In this document: positions 34,976 to 45,587 of the stretch, piece by piece
How the letters are laid out: each line of letters opens with the position of its first letter
Position numbering within the stretch: the stretch's first letter is position 1
DNA from: Marinobacter gudaonensis
Lineage (GTDB): Bacteria; Pseudomonadota; Gammaproteobacteria; Pseudomonadales; Oleiphilaceae
Length of the DNA: 64,000 nucleotides
Reading direction: 5' to 3'
Assembly (NCBI RefSeq): GCF_900115175.1
Contig: NZ_FOYV01000001.1
Location: 1,550,001 to 1,614,000 of the forward strand
Notes under the pieces: generated by a model
Seen by the model: only the letters and a program-made list of their open reading frames with translations
Told to the model about the DNA's origin: nothing
The model's database searches: none
Position numbers and translations under genes: made by a program

Positions 34976-35485
34976 ATGACTGCAGATCGTTTTGACAAAG
35001 AAGACCTGATCAAGTGCGGCCACGGCAAGCTGTTCCCCGGCTCCATGCGCCTGCCCATCGATGAGATGCTGATGTTCGACCGCATCACTCACATTGCCGA
35101 TAACGACGGTCTGTTCGGCAAGGGCAGCCTGGTGGCTGAACTCGATATCAACCCGGACCTGTGGTTCTTCAAGGTGCACTTTGTGGACGACCCGGTGATG
35201 CCGGGCTGTCTGGGCCTGGACGCCATGTGGCAGCTGGTGGGCTTTTTCCTGGCGTGGGGCGGTGGTGAAGGCAAGGGCCGCGCCCTGGGTGCCGGCGAGG
35301 TGAAATTCACCGGTCAGGTATTGCCAACAGCCAAGAAGGTCACCTACCACCTGGACCTGAAGCGCGTGATCCGGCGCAAGCTGACCATGGCCATCGCCGA
35401 TGGCCGTATGGAAGTGGACGGCCGGGAGATCTACACCGCCAAAGACCTCCGGGTTGGCATGTTTACCTCTACTGATGACTTTTAG
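34976..35485 (+). CDS. fabA: 3-hydroxydecanoyl-ACP dehydratase/isomerase
   Basis: 169-residue bifunctional enzyme making cis-3-decenoyl-ACP, the branch point of anaerobic unsaturated fatty-acid synthesis. Hot-dog fold with catalytic His68 ([12 protein letters not shown]) and Asp82 (GLDAMWQL). [12 protein letters not shown] at the N-terminus matches E. coli FabA, so ATG 34976 is chosen over the ATG at 34940. The gene is 11 bases before fabB: classic fabAB operon. Confidence 0.97.
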   Translation: MTADRFDKEDLIKCGHGKLFPGSMRLPIDEMLMFDRITHIADNDGLFGKGSLVAELDINPDLWFFKVHFVDDPVMPGCLGLDAMWQLVGFFLAWGGGEGKGRALGAGEVKFTGQVLPTAKKVTYHLDLKRVIRRKLTMAIADGRMEVDGREIYTAKDLRVGMFTSTDDF

Positions 35486-35496
35486 GAGTTAGCAGA

Positions 35497-36708
35497 ATGC
35501 GTCGCGTTGTAATTACCGGTATGGGCATTGTTTCCAGCCTTGGTACCAACCAGAAGGAAGTGGCCCAGTCACTCAAGGAATCCCGCTCCGGCATCGGCTT
35601 CAGCGAGGAAGCCCGGGACAACGGTCTGCGCAGCCACGTGTGCGGCCAGATCAACCTGAATCTGCCGGAACTGATCGACCGCAAGCTGTGGCGCTTCATG
35701 TGTCCGGCCTCGGGGTACACCTACCTGGCCATGCTCGAAGCCATCGAGCAGGCGGGCCTGACTGAGAAACACATCAAGGCGGACACCACCGGGATCATCT
35801 TCGGTCAGGGCGGCGCCTCCACGGTTGAGTTGCTGGATTCCATCGACACCCACCGGGACCGCGGCATCCGTCGCGTCGGGCCGTACCGGGTGCCCCGCAC
35901 CATGGGCAGCGCCATCAACGCGTCCATTGCCACCGGCTTCGGCATCCGCGGCGTCAACTACGGCATTACCTCGGCCTGTGCCACCAGCGCTCATTCCATC
36001 GGCCATGCTGCCGATCTGATCGCCCTGGGACGCCAGGATGTGATGTTCGCCGGCGGCGGCGAGGACATCCATTGGACTCTGAGCCTACTGTTCGACGCCA
36101 TGGGGGCCCTGTCGACCAAGTACAACGACACGCCCGAACTGGCCTCGCGCACATACGATGCCAACCGAGACGGGTTTGTGATTTCCGGCGGTGGCGGCGT
36201 TCTTGCTCTTGAGGCCCTGGAGCACGCCGAGGCCCGTGGCGCCAACATCCTGGCCGAACTGGTGGGCTTCGGCGCCACCTCCGACGGCGCCGACATGGTC
36301 GCGCCGAGCGGCGAAGGCGCCGTTCGCTGCATGAAGCAGGCGATGAAAAACGTCGATGGCGAGATAAGCTACGTCAACACCCACGGCACCAGCACGCCGG
36401 CCGGGGATGTGACCGAGCTGAAGGCCCTGAAGGAAACCTTTGGCGACAGGATTCCGCCCCTCAGCTCCACCAAGCCCCTGTGTGGCCATGCCCTGGGTGC
36501 GGCCGGCGTGCATGAGGCCATCTACAGCCTGATCATGCAGCGGGAGGGCTTCATTGCACCGTCCGCCAACATCCAGACCCTGGATGAAGGTGCCGAAGGC
36601 TACCCGATTGTGCGGGAGCGCATGGACAACCAGACGCTGGATCTGGTGATGAGCAACAGCTTCGGATTTGGTGGCACCAACGCCACACTTATCTTCAAGA
36701 AGGTGTGA
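35497..36708 (+). CDS. fabB: 3-oxoacyl-ACP synthase I
   Basis: 403-residue condensing enzyme that elongates the unsaturated acyl-ACP made by FabA. Catalytic Cys161 lies in [14 protein letters not shown]. The His pair follows as [11 protein letters not shown] and [10 protein letters not shown]; a conserved Lys precedes the second (SSTKPLCGH). It ends [15 protein letters not shown], a family signature. RBS AGGAG just before the ATG. Cotranscribed with fabA. Confidence 0.97.
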   Translation: MRRVVITGMGIVSSLGTNQKEVAQSLKESRSGIGFSEEARDNGLRSHVCGQINLNLPELIDRKLWRFMCPASGYTYLAMLEAIEQAGLTEKHIKADTTGIIFGQGGASTVELLDSIDTHRDRGIRRVGPYRVPRTMGSAINASIATGFGIRGVNYGITSACATSAHSIGHAADLIALGRQDVMFAGGGEDIHWTLSLLFDAMGALSTKYNDTPELASRTYDANRDGFVISGGGGVLALEALEHAEARGANILAELVGFGATSDGADMVAPSGEGAVRCMKQAMKNVDGEISYVNTHGTSTPAGDVTELKALKETFGDRIPPLSSTKPLCGHALGAAGVHEAIYSLIMQREGFIAPSANIQTLDEGAEGYPIVRERMDNQTLDLVMSNSFGFGGTNATLIFKKV

Positions 36709-36732
36709 CTTTTCGACAAAGCGCCGCTCGGC

Positions 36733-37089
36733 TCAGGACAGCCTGACCGACCGATACTCAGCCGGGGATGTCCCCATCCAGCGCTTGAACGCCCGGCTGA
36801 AGGCGCTTAACTCGGAAAAGCCAAGCTGCTCGGCAATTTCCACCAGCGGCTTGGTTTTATCCTGCATGTAAGTCAGCGCCTGCCGACGACGGACATCCTC
36901 CAGCAGCCGGGCAAAGGTCAGCCCTTCCCGCCGGAGCTTCTTGTGCAGGGTGTAGCGGCTCATGTGCAGCTGCGATGCCACCACCTCAACACCCACCTTG
37001 CCACGGGCCAGTTGCACACTGATCAGGGAACTGACTCTGGCACTCAGTGATGCCCGTGCCACCTCTGGCTTCAGAGGCCTTGCTGCCAT
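36733..37089 (-). CDS. AraC-family DNA-binding protein lacking a sensor domain
   Basis: 118-residue protein that is only the AraC two-HTH DNA-binding domain: VEVVASQLHMSRYTLHKKLRREGLTFARLL and LVEIAEQLGFSELSAFSRAFKRWMGTSPAEYR. Usual AraC regulators have a 150-200 residue N-terminal ligand domain. The ATG has AAAGGAGG at good spacing, so the short form looks real. Converges on fabB (24 bases apart); a FabR-like palindrome lies 49 bases before its start. A lipid-related role would be inference. Confidence 0.82.
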   Translation of the reverse strand: MAARPLKPEVARASLSARVSSLISVQLARGKVGVEVVASQLHMSRYTLHKKLRREGLTFARLLEDVRRRQALTYMQDKTKPLVEIAEQLGFSELSAFSRAFKRWMGTSPAEYRSVRLS

Positions 37090-37137
37090 CTGCGATTCCT
37101 CCTTTCGAATTCAATGGCCGATCGGGCCAGACCTGTG

Positions 37138-37155
37138 AGCGTACACATGTTAGCC
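37138..37155. promoter_or_regulatory. FabR/DesT-like palindrome between araC-type gene and trhP
   Basis: AGCGTACACATGTTAGCC, an imperfect dyad of the form AGCnnACA-NN-TGTnnGC. It shares GCGTACAC.TGT with the perfect palindrome at 21295. It lies 49 bases from the AraC-type start and 115 bases from trhP. Confidence 0.55.
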
Positions 37156-37270
37156 GAAAACAATCAATACGACCTTTGAGCAGGATCAAGGGAATCGGTT
37201 TCGGATTACGGCAGACTTGCCAAACGTTTCCACCCGCAAACCCAAGACCTTCAGTCTGCCCCGGAGCCCC

Positions 37271-38590
37271 ATGAACCCACCGGAACTGCTCGCCCCAGCC
37301 GGCACCCCCGAACACCTTGAAACCGCCTTCGCCTACGGTGCCGATGCCGTGTACGCCGGCCAGCCCCGGTATTCACTGAGAGTAAGAAACAACAGTTTCA
37401 AAGACGTTGCAGCCCTTGGAGCCGGCATCGCCAGGGCCCATCAGTTGGGCAAGCAGTTTTACCTTGTGTCCAACATCGCCCCGCACAACGACAAGGTGAA
37501 AAGCTACCTCAGGGATCTCGCGCCGATCCTGGAACACCGGCCCGACGCCTTGATCATGTCCGACCCCGGCCTGATTATGCTGGTGCGCGAGCGCTGGCCG
37601 GACCAGCCCATTCACCTGTCGGTGCAGGCCAACGCGGTGAACTGGGCCACGGTGGAATTCTGGCGCCGGCAGGGCATCCGGCGCGTGATCCTCTCCCGGG
37701 AGCTGGCCCTCGAAGAAATCCGCGACATCCGTGACCGGGTGCCGGCCATGGAGCTGGAAGTGTTCGTCCATGGCGCCCTGTGCATGGCCTATTCCGGCCG
37801 CTGCCTGCTGTCCGGCTACATGAACCACCGAGACGCCAACCAGGGCGCCTGCACCAACGCCTGCCGCTGGAACTACCAGCCGGTGGCACACCAGCACGAC
37901 CAGACCGGAGACCTTATTGCCTCTACCGGCGGCGTTGAATCTCGGGAAAGCACACCGAAAGAAATCCTGCTTCAGGAACCCAACCGCCCCGGCGGCTTCA
38001 TCCCCGCCTATGAAGACGAACACGGCACCTACATCATGAACTCGAAAGACCTGCGAGCGGTGCAGCATGTCGCCGAATTGGCAAAAATGGGCGTGCACTC
38101 CCTGAAAATCGAAGGTCGCACGAAAAGCACCTACTACGTGGCCCGCACCACCCAGGCCTACCGCCGCGCCATCGACGAAGCCGCGCAGGGCAAACCCTTC
38201 GACATGGGCCTGATGGACGAACTGGAGGCTTTATCCAACCGCGGCTACACCGAAGGCTTCCTGCGTCGCCACCCGCCGAAGGAGTACCAGAGCTACGAAC
38301 AGGGCACCTCATTGATGGGCACCCAGCAGGTGGTAGGCACCATCGTGGACGCCAACGACCGCTGGCTGACCATCGACGTCAAAAACCGGTTCGCACCCGG
38401 CGATTCCCTGGAACTGATCACCCCGGCCGGCAACCTCCGGTTCTCGGCCAGTGTCATGGAAAACCGAAACGGCCAGGCCATGGCGTATGCGCCGGGCAGC
38501 GGGCATGTTGTTCGTATACCCAGGCCGGGGGGATTACCCTCATCTCTCGACTTCAGTTACCTGACCCGAATTCTTCCGACCGGCGGCTAG
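37271..38590 (+). CDS. trhP: U32-family tRNA hydroxylation protein
   Basis: 439-residue homologue of E. coli TrhP/YegQ, needed for hydroxylation of tRNA uridine-34 (ho5U/cmo5U). The N-terminal U32 barrel begins PELLAPAGTPEHLETAFAYGADAVYAG. The 4Fe-4S Cys set is in HGALCMAYSGRCLLSGYM and ACTNACRWNY. Middle signature YIMNSKDLRA, and LKIEGRTKSTYYVART, are conserved. Despite the old name no peptidase activity is expected. ATG 37271 chosen by homology; an open frame extends upstream to 37217 without family similarity. Confidence 0.95.
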   Translation: MNPPELLAPAGTPEHLETAFAYGADAVYAGQPRYSLRVRNNSFKDVAALGAGIARAHQLGKQFYLVSNIAPHNDKVKSYLRDLAPILEHRPDALIMSDPGLIMLVRERWPDQPIHLSVQANAVNWATVEFWRRQGIRRVILSRELALEEIRDIRDRVPAMELEVFVHGALCMAYSGRCLLSGYMNHRDANQGACTNACRWNYQPVAHQHDQTGDLIASTGGVESRESTPKEILLQEPNRPGGFIPAYEDEHGTYIMNSKDLRAVQHVAELAKMGVHSLKIEGRTKSTYYVARTTQAYRRAIDEAAQGKPFDMGLMDELEALSNRGYTEGFLRRHPPKEYQSYEQGTSLMGTQQVVGTIVDANDRWLTIDVKNRFAPGDSLELITPAGNLRFSASVMENRNGQAMAYAPGSGHVVRIPRPGGLPSSLDFSYLTRILPTGG

Positions 38591-38605
38591 CAATTAGTCT
38601 GAGGT

Positions 38606-38710
38606 GGGATGTCCGGGTCGCCTCCCCAGACTGTGTGTTGCCAGGGATGGCAACACCAAGCCCCCATGGATGGGTTCACGGCGTGTCTGGGGAGGCGACC
38701 CGGACATCCC
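38606..38710. repeat. Structured palindromic repeat, copy 1 (upstream of sufB)
   Basis: Perfect 26-base inverted repeat (38606-38631 with 38685-38710) enclosing 53 bases. Inside, a 9-bp hairpin (38635-38643/38648-38656) has loop GGGA. A short hairpin around CCCATGGATGGG follows, then TTCACGGCGT directly before the right arm. The interior matches copy 2 at 40563, while the outer arms are unrelated in sequence. Confidence 0.85.
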
Positions 38711-38818
38711 GCCCTGCACCGAACCTGCAGTCTCCCTCGTATAAGCTGACGGACCAATTGCCTGGCCCCTTAGTGCCCCGTGGGCCGATTAAGGTATAAT
38801 CAGCCCACGCGCAAATTA

Positions 38819-38843
38819 ATACCTGACTAAAATACTCTGGTAT
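38819..38843 (+). promoter_or_regulatory. IscR type 1 site of the suf operon
   Basis: Matches the recalled type 1 IscR consensus (ATASYYGACTRWWWYAGTC-RRSTAT) at 23 of 25 positions. It overlaps the -35 and spacer of the promoter at 38823-38851, so holo-IscR would block transcription. No iscR gene is in the window. Confidence 0.85.
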
Positions 38844-38851
38844 TGTATAAT
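38823..38851 (+). promoter_or_regulatory. Promoter of sufBCDS-A-T-E
   Basis: A -10 TATAAT (38846-38851) lies 17 bases after a -35-like CTGACT (38823-38828). The leader to the sufB ATG at 39067 is about 209 bases and contains no gene. A second TATAAT at 38795 has no matching -35. Confidence 0.7.
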
Positions 38852-39066
38852 CGCTCGCCAGAAGCAGACGTATCGGGCGAGATTTTTTGCCTCAGACCCG
38901 CAACATCCGTCATCCAAAAAGCGATTGCAGGGCGTACTCACCGGACGAGCGACCACTGCAACACCCGAACAGCTGATATCCGACCGGCGCCCGCCCCACA
39001 CACGGTGAGGTAGCCGGCGAAACCAAGGGCCGAAGGCCCGTGATGAGAGAATACGGAGCGACGATC

Positions 39067-40515
<1,449 letters not shown>

Positions 40516-40562
40516 GGGCTCCGCTGGTTAAACAGGACGGCAAACGCAAAAGCATAGCGGAA

Positions 40563-40664
40563 GCCGTCGGGCAGGCCCTTCCGGGATCGTCGAAATCAGG
40601 GATGATTTCGTCGAGCGTACAGGGATGTATTCACAGCGTATCCCGGAAGGGCCTGCCCGGCGGC
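40563..40664. repeat. Structured palindromic repeat, copy 2 (between sufB and sufC)
   Basis: 25-base inverted arms (40563-40587 and 40640-40664) with one mismatch, enclosing 52 bases. Inside: hairpin CGAAATCA-GGGA-TGATTTCG (40591-40610), a small TACA-GGGA-TGTA hairpin, then TTCACAGCGT just before the right arm. Same plan as copy 1 with different arm sequence. It sits within the suf operon and could act as a processing or attenuation site. Confidence 0.85.
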
Positions 40665-40741
40665 TGACTCACCCGATCAAGCGGTCAGCAAGACAAGGGT
40701 GAACATCAGAATTCAACGGTTAAACGAGAGAGAAGCGACAA

Positions 40742-41515
40742 ATGCTGAGCATCAAGAACCTGCACGCCTCCGTTGAGGGCAAAGAAATCCTCAAGGGCAT
40801 CAACCTGGAAATCAAGGCCGGGGAAGTTCACGCCATCATGGGCCCCAACGGCTCCGGCAAGAGCACTCTGTCCCAGGTGCTGGCAGGCAACGAGGCATTT
40901 GAAGTAACCGAGGGCGAAATTACCCTCAATGGCGAAAACCTGCTGGAACTGGAAACCGAAGAGCGCGCCCGCGAAGGCATCTTCCTGGCGTTCCAGTACC
41001 CGGTGGAGATTCCCGGCGTCAGCAACCTGCAGTTCCTGCGCACCGCTGTAAACGCCATGCGTCACCACCATGGTGAAGAGGAAATGAACGCAGCCGAATT
41101 CATGAAGCTGGCCCGCGAGGTGTCCAAGCAGGTGGATCTGGACCCGTCGTTCCTCAAGCGCGGCGTGAACGAAGGTTTCTCCGGTGGTGAGAAGAAACGC
41201 AACGAGATCCTGCAGGCCCTGCTGCTCCAGCCGAAGCTGGCAATTCTCGACGAAACCGACTCCGGCCTCGACATCGACGCCCTGAAAGTCGTGTCTGACG
41301 GCGTGAATGCCCTGCGTTCCGAAGACCGCGCCATCCTCATGGTGACCCACTACCAGCGCCTGCTGAACCACATTGTGCCGGATCACGTGCACGTGCTGGC
41401 TGGCGGCAAGATCATCAAGTCCGGCGGCCGTGAACTGGCCCTGGAACTGGAAGAGCGCGGTTACGGCTGGCTTGGCATCAAGGATGAGGAACCGGCCGAG
41501 AGCGCGGGCAACTAA
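40742..41515 (+). CDS. sufC: Fe-S cluster assembly ATPase SufC
   Basis: 257-residue ABC-type ATPase that powers the SufBC2D scaffold; not membrane bound. Walker A GPNGSGKST, Q-loop FLAFQYPVEIPGV, signature FSGGEKKRNEI, Walker B LAILDETDSGLD and the His switch MVTHYQR. Length is standard. Followed by sufD after 12 bases with AGGAGG in between. Confidence 0.98.
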   Translation: MLSIKNLHASVEGKEILKGINLEIKAGEVHAIMGPNGSGKSTLSQVLAGNEAFEVTEGEITLNGENLLELETEERAREGIFLAFQYPVEIPGVSNLQFLRTAVNAMRHHHGEEEMNAAEFMKLAREVSKQVDLDPSFLKRGVNEGFSGGEKKRNEILQALLLQPKLAILDETDSGLDIDALKVVSDGVNALRSEDRAILMVTHYQRLLNHIVPDHVHVLAGGKIIKSGGRELALELEERGYGWLGIKDEEPAESAGN

Positions 41516-41527
41516 GGAGGTCGCGGA

Positions 41528-42814
41528 ATGAAACCAGCACCAACGCTTTCGACGGCTTTCCTTCACCCCACCGGTCAGTCCCTGCCGGAGCCCTTCCAGG
41601 CCCTGCGCAAGCAGCGCGGCACGGCCCTGGTGGACATGCCCCTGCCGACCCGGAAAACCGAGAACTGGAAGTACTCCAGCAAGTACCTGAAGCTGACCGA
41701 CGAGATGGCCCTGTCGCTGCCGGCGGAAGGCAAGACCGGCAGCAGCCTGGCCGTGCCCGGCTACAAGGTGGTGTTCCTGAACGGCGTACTGATCCCCGAG
41801 GCCAGCGAGTATCCGGATCTGGACGGCATCCGCATCCAGAGTTTCGACGACATGGATAACGACGAGGCTGCGGCCCTCGCCGACCGGCTCGACAGCACCC
41901 TCGACAACAAGGCTGTGCAGATGGCGCGGCTGAACTCGGCCCGCTTTGAAGATGGCCTGCTGGTGCGTCTGAAGCCCGGCGCGGTGCTCGACCAGCCGCT
42001 GTTCATTGTTCACGAAGTGAGCGCCGATGCCAGCGGCTCGGCCTACCCCAGAATCTACGTAGACGCCGGGGCCAACAGCCAGATCACGCTTGTTGAGGAA
42101 TACATCTCCAGCGGTTCTGAGCCAGTGATGGTCAATACAGTAACCGAATTCGCCCTGTCGGAGGGCGCCAACGTCACCAGCGTGCGCCTCAATATGGAAG
42201 GCGACAGCGTGCAGCATATCGGTGCCACCGGTGTGCGCCAGCAGCGCAGTTCCCGCTTCGAAAGCCACTGTGTCGGCTTTGGCGGCCCGTTGCGCCGACA
42301 CGACCTGCAGGTGCGCCTGGAAGGCGAAGGCGCCGAGTGCAAGCTCAACGGCGTGGTGGTTACTCAGGGCAAGCAGCACTACGACAATCACACCACCATC
42401 GAGCATGTGGCGGCCCACTGCAACAGCGAGGAAACCTACCGCAATATCGCGGCAGACCAGTCCCACGCCATCTTCAACGGCCGCATTCATATCCATCAGG
42501 ACGCCCAGAAGTCCAACGCGGATATGAACAACAAGAATCTGTTGCTGTCCAACGGGGCAGAGATAGACACCAAGCCGGAACTGGAAATTTACGCCGACGA
42601 CGTCAAGTGCGCCCACGGCGCTACCATTGGTCAGCTCGACGAGATTTCCCTGTTCTACCTGGTTTCCCGGGGCATCGGCCGGCGCGAAGCGAACGTTCTG
42701 CTGACCATGGCCTTTATCAACGAGCTGGTGGAACAGATTCCGGTAGAAGCGGTGCGGGAAACGGCCCAGGGCCGCCTGAACCACTTCTTTGAAGAGACAT
42801 TCCAGGAGGCATAA
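41528..42814 (+). CDS. sufD: Fe-S cluster assembly protein SufD
   Basis: 428-residue beta-helix scaffold partner of SufB. N-terminal TRKTENWKYSSKYLK is the family sign; the core has RNIAADQSHAIFNGRIHIH and the C-terminal KCAHGATIGQLDEISLFYLVSRG. AGGAGG precedes the ATG. Only 6 bases before sufS. Confidence 0.96.
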   Translation: MKPAPTLSTAFLHPTGQSLPEPFQALRKQRGTALVDMPLPTRKTENWKYSSKYLKLTDEMALSLPAEGKTGSSLAVPGYKVVFLNGVLIPEASEYPDLDGIRIQSFDDMDNDEAAALADRLDSTLDNKAVQMARLNSARFEDGLLVRLKPGAVLDQPLFIVHEVSADASGSAYPRIYVDAGANSQITLVEEYISSGSEPVMVNTVTEFALSEGANVTSVRLNMEGDSVQHIGATGVRQQRSSRFESHCVGFGGPLRRHDLQVRLEGEGAECKLNGVVVTQGKQHYDNHTTIEHVAAHCNSEETYRNIAADQSHAIFNGRIHIHQDAQKSNADMNNKNLLLSNGAEIDTKPELEIYADDVKCAHGATIGQLDEISLFYLVSRGIGRREANVLLTMAFINELVEQIPVEAVRETAQGRLNHFFEETFQEA

Positions 42815-42820
42815 CCGGTC

Positions 42821-44074
<1,254 letters not shown>

Positions 44075-44087
44075 TGGAGGTGGAATC

Positions 44088-44441
44088 ATGACAGCTGAAG
44101 TCTTCACCCCGAGTGTTGCCGTTACCATGACCCCGAGCGCGGTCAAGCACGTGCGCAAGCAGCTTGACAAGAAGCCCGACGCACGCGGTATCCGGCTGGC
44201 CATCAAGAAAAGTGGCTGCTCTGGCTTCAAGTACGAAACCCAGTGGGTGGAGGAAGCTGCCACCGACGACAGGGTGTTTCATATCGACGGAGTGGATGTG
44301 TTCGTGAAGGAAGAACATCTGCCACTGGTGAACGGCATCGAGATTGATTTCGTGACGGAAGGCGTGAACTCCATGTTCCAGTTCCGCAACCCGAACGCCA
44401 CCGCCGAGTGCGGTTGCGGCGAAAGCTTCACCGTCGCTTAA
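44088..44441 (+). CDS. sufA: SufA/HesB-type iron-sulfur carrier
   Basis: 117-residue A-type carrier that takes Fe-S clusters from the scaffold to target proteins. Three Cys ligands: SGCSGF and the C-terminal CGCGESF. ATG 44088 follows TGGAGG; an open frame extends far upstream but overlaps sufS. SufA versus IscA/ErpA type is set by operon context rather than sequence. Confidence 0.92.
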   Translation: MTAEVFTPSVAVTMTPSAVKHVRKQLDKKPDARGIRLAIKKSGCSGFKYETQWVEEAATDDRVFHIDGVDVFVKEEHLPLVNGIEIDFVTEGVNSMFQFRNPNATAECGCGESFTVA

Positions 44442-44460
44442 CCCCTCACTGAACGTGTAG

Positions 44461-44486
44461 GTCGGATTAGCAAAGCGTAATCCGAC
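44461..44486. repeat. Short palindromic repeat between sufA and sufT
   Basis: GTCGGATTA (44461-44469) and TAATCCGAC (44478-44486) form a perfect 9-bp stem around an 8-base loop, preceded by GTAG. I recall near-identical GTCGGATTA..TAATCCGAC elements as dispersed repeats in many Gammaproteobacteria. It lies in the 78-base gap between two suf genes. Confidence 0.75.
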
Positions 44487-44519
44487 ACCAAAGACTGAAA
44501 AAGCGAGGCCCGAACCGGC

Positions 44520-45062
44520 ATGCAAGAACGCGAAGTGGTCCTGACAAAACGCGAGGTGGAAGCCCGCCTTGTCCCCTCGGGAACCGAAATCATGATTCCG
44601 TCGGACACCTTTGTGACCATCACGCAGTCGCTCGGTGGCACCTTCACCGTCGCGGTGAATGGTAACCTCGCCCGGGTGGAAGGCCACAACGCCGATGCAC
44701 TCGGTAAAAAGCCCCTCGAAAGCAGCTTCGAAACACCGGAAGACGGCACCGTCAATGAAAACCAGGTCTGGGAAGCCATGCGCAACTGCTACGATCCGGA
44801 AATTCCGGTAAACGTGGTGGATCTGGGTCTGATTTACGACTGCAAGATTGAAAATGGCACCGAGGACGGCAACCACGTCTACGTTTTGATGACGCTGACT
44901 GCCGCTGGCTGCGGTATGGGCCCGGTGATTACCGAGGATGTGAAAACCAAGCTCGAGCACGTACCCAACGTGGACAAGGTCACCGTTGAACTGACCTTTG
45001 ATCCGCCCTGGAACAACGACATGCTCACAGACGAAGCCAAGCTCGAACTGGGGATGCTGTAA
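44520..45062 (+). CDS. sufT: Fe-S assembly protein SufT
   Basis: 180-residue protein. The N-terminal third is a SufT-specific extension (VPSGTEIMIPSDTFVTITQSLGG); the rest is a DUF59/MIP18-type domain (YDPEIPVNVVDLGLIYD ... LTAAGCGMGPVI). SufT is an auxiliary maturation factor used when demand for clusters is high. Its stop TAA abuts the sufE ATG. Confidence 0.94.
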   Translation: MQEREVVLTKREVEARLVPSGTEIMIPSDTFVTITQSLGGTFTVAVNGNLARVEGHNADALGKKPLESSFETPEDGTVNENQVWEAMRNCYDPEIPVNVVDLGLIYDCKIENGTEDGNHVYVLMTLTAAGCGMGPVITEDVKTKLEHVPNVDKVTVELTFDPPWNNDMLTDEAKLELGML

Positions 45063-45527
45063 ATGACCGCCAGCGAACAGGACTTTCTGAACAACCCCCT
45101 GGGTAAAGACACCACCCTGGACGATGTGCTGGATGGTTTCGAACTGCTGGACGACTGGGAAGAGCGCTACGCGTTCATCATCGACCTGGGCAAGCAGCTG
45201 CCGGCGTTTCCGGAGGAGGCCCGGGTGGAAGAAAACTACGTGCACGGCTGCCAGAGCCAGGTCTGGCTGATCCATCACTACGATGACAGCACCGGTCGGC
45301 TGTACCTGCTGATCGATTCAGACGCCATGATTGTGCGCGGCCTGGCCGCCATCATTCTGGTGGCACTGAACGGGAAGACCCCGCGCGACCTTCTGGCCAC
45401 CGATATCGACGAGCTGTTCGAACAGCTAGACCTGTTCCGCCACATCTCCCCGACTCGCGGCAACGGCCTGCGCGCTATGGTCGGCAAGATCCGCGACATC
45501 GCCGCCGCCGAAGCCGCCAGCGCCTGA
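45063..45527 (+). CDS. sufE: Sulfur acceptor protein SufE
   Basis: 154-residue protein accepting sulfur from SufS. Active Cys in VHGCQSQVWL, with Arg/Asp-rich ERYAFIIDLGKQLPAFPEEAR before it. Starts directly after sufT stop, so translation is coupled. Last gene of the operon. Confidence 0.95.
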   Translation: MTASEQDFLNNPLGKDTTLDDVLDGFELLDDWEERYAFIIDLGKQLPAFPEEARVEENYVHGCQSQVWLIHHYDDSTGRLYLLIDSDAMIVRGLAAIILVALNGKTPRDLLATDIDELFEQLDLFRHISPTRGNGLRAMVGKIRDIAAAEAASA

Positions 45528-45553
45528 GGCGCACTGCCCTTAACGATTCTTAC

Positions 45554-45580
45554 GGGGCTGCCACCGTCGTGGCCAGCCCC
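45554..45580. terminator. Hairpin between sufE and flgT
   Basis: GGGGCTG (45554-45560) pairs with CAGCCCC (45574-45580), with further partial pairing of CCA/TGG. No T-run follows on either strand, so this is a weak call placed by position between convergent genes. Confidence 0.4.
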
Positions 45581-45587
45581 GCCTTCC

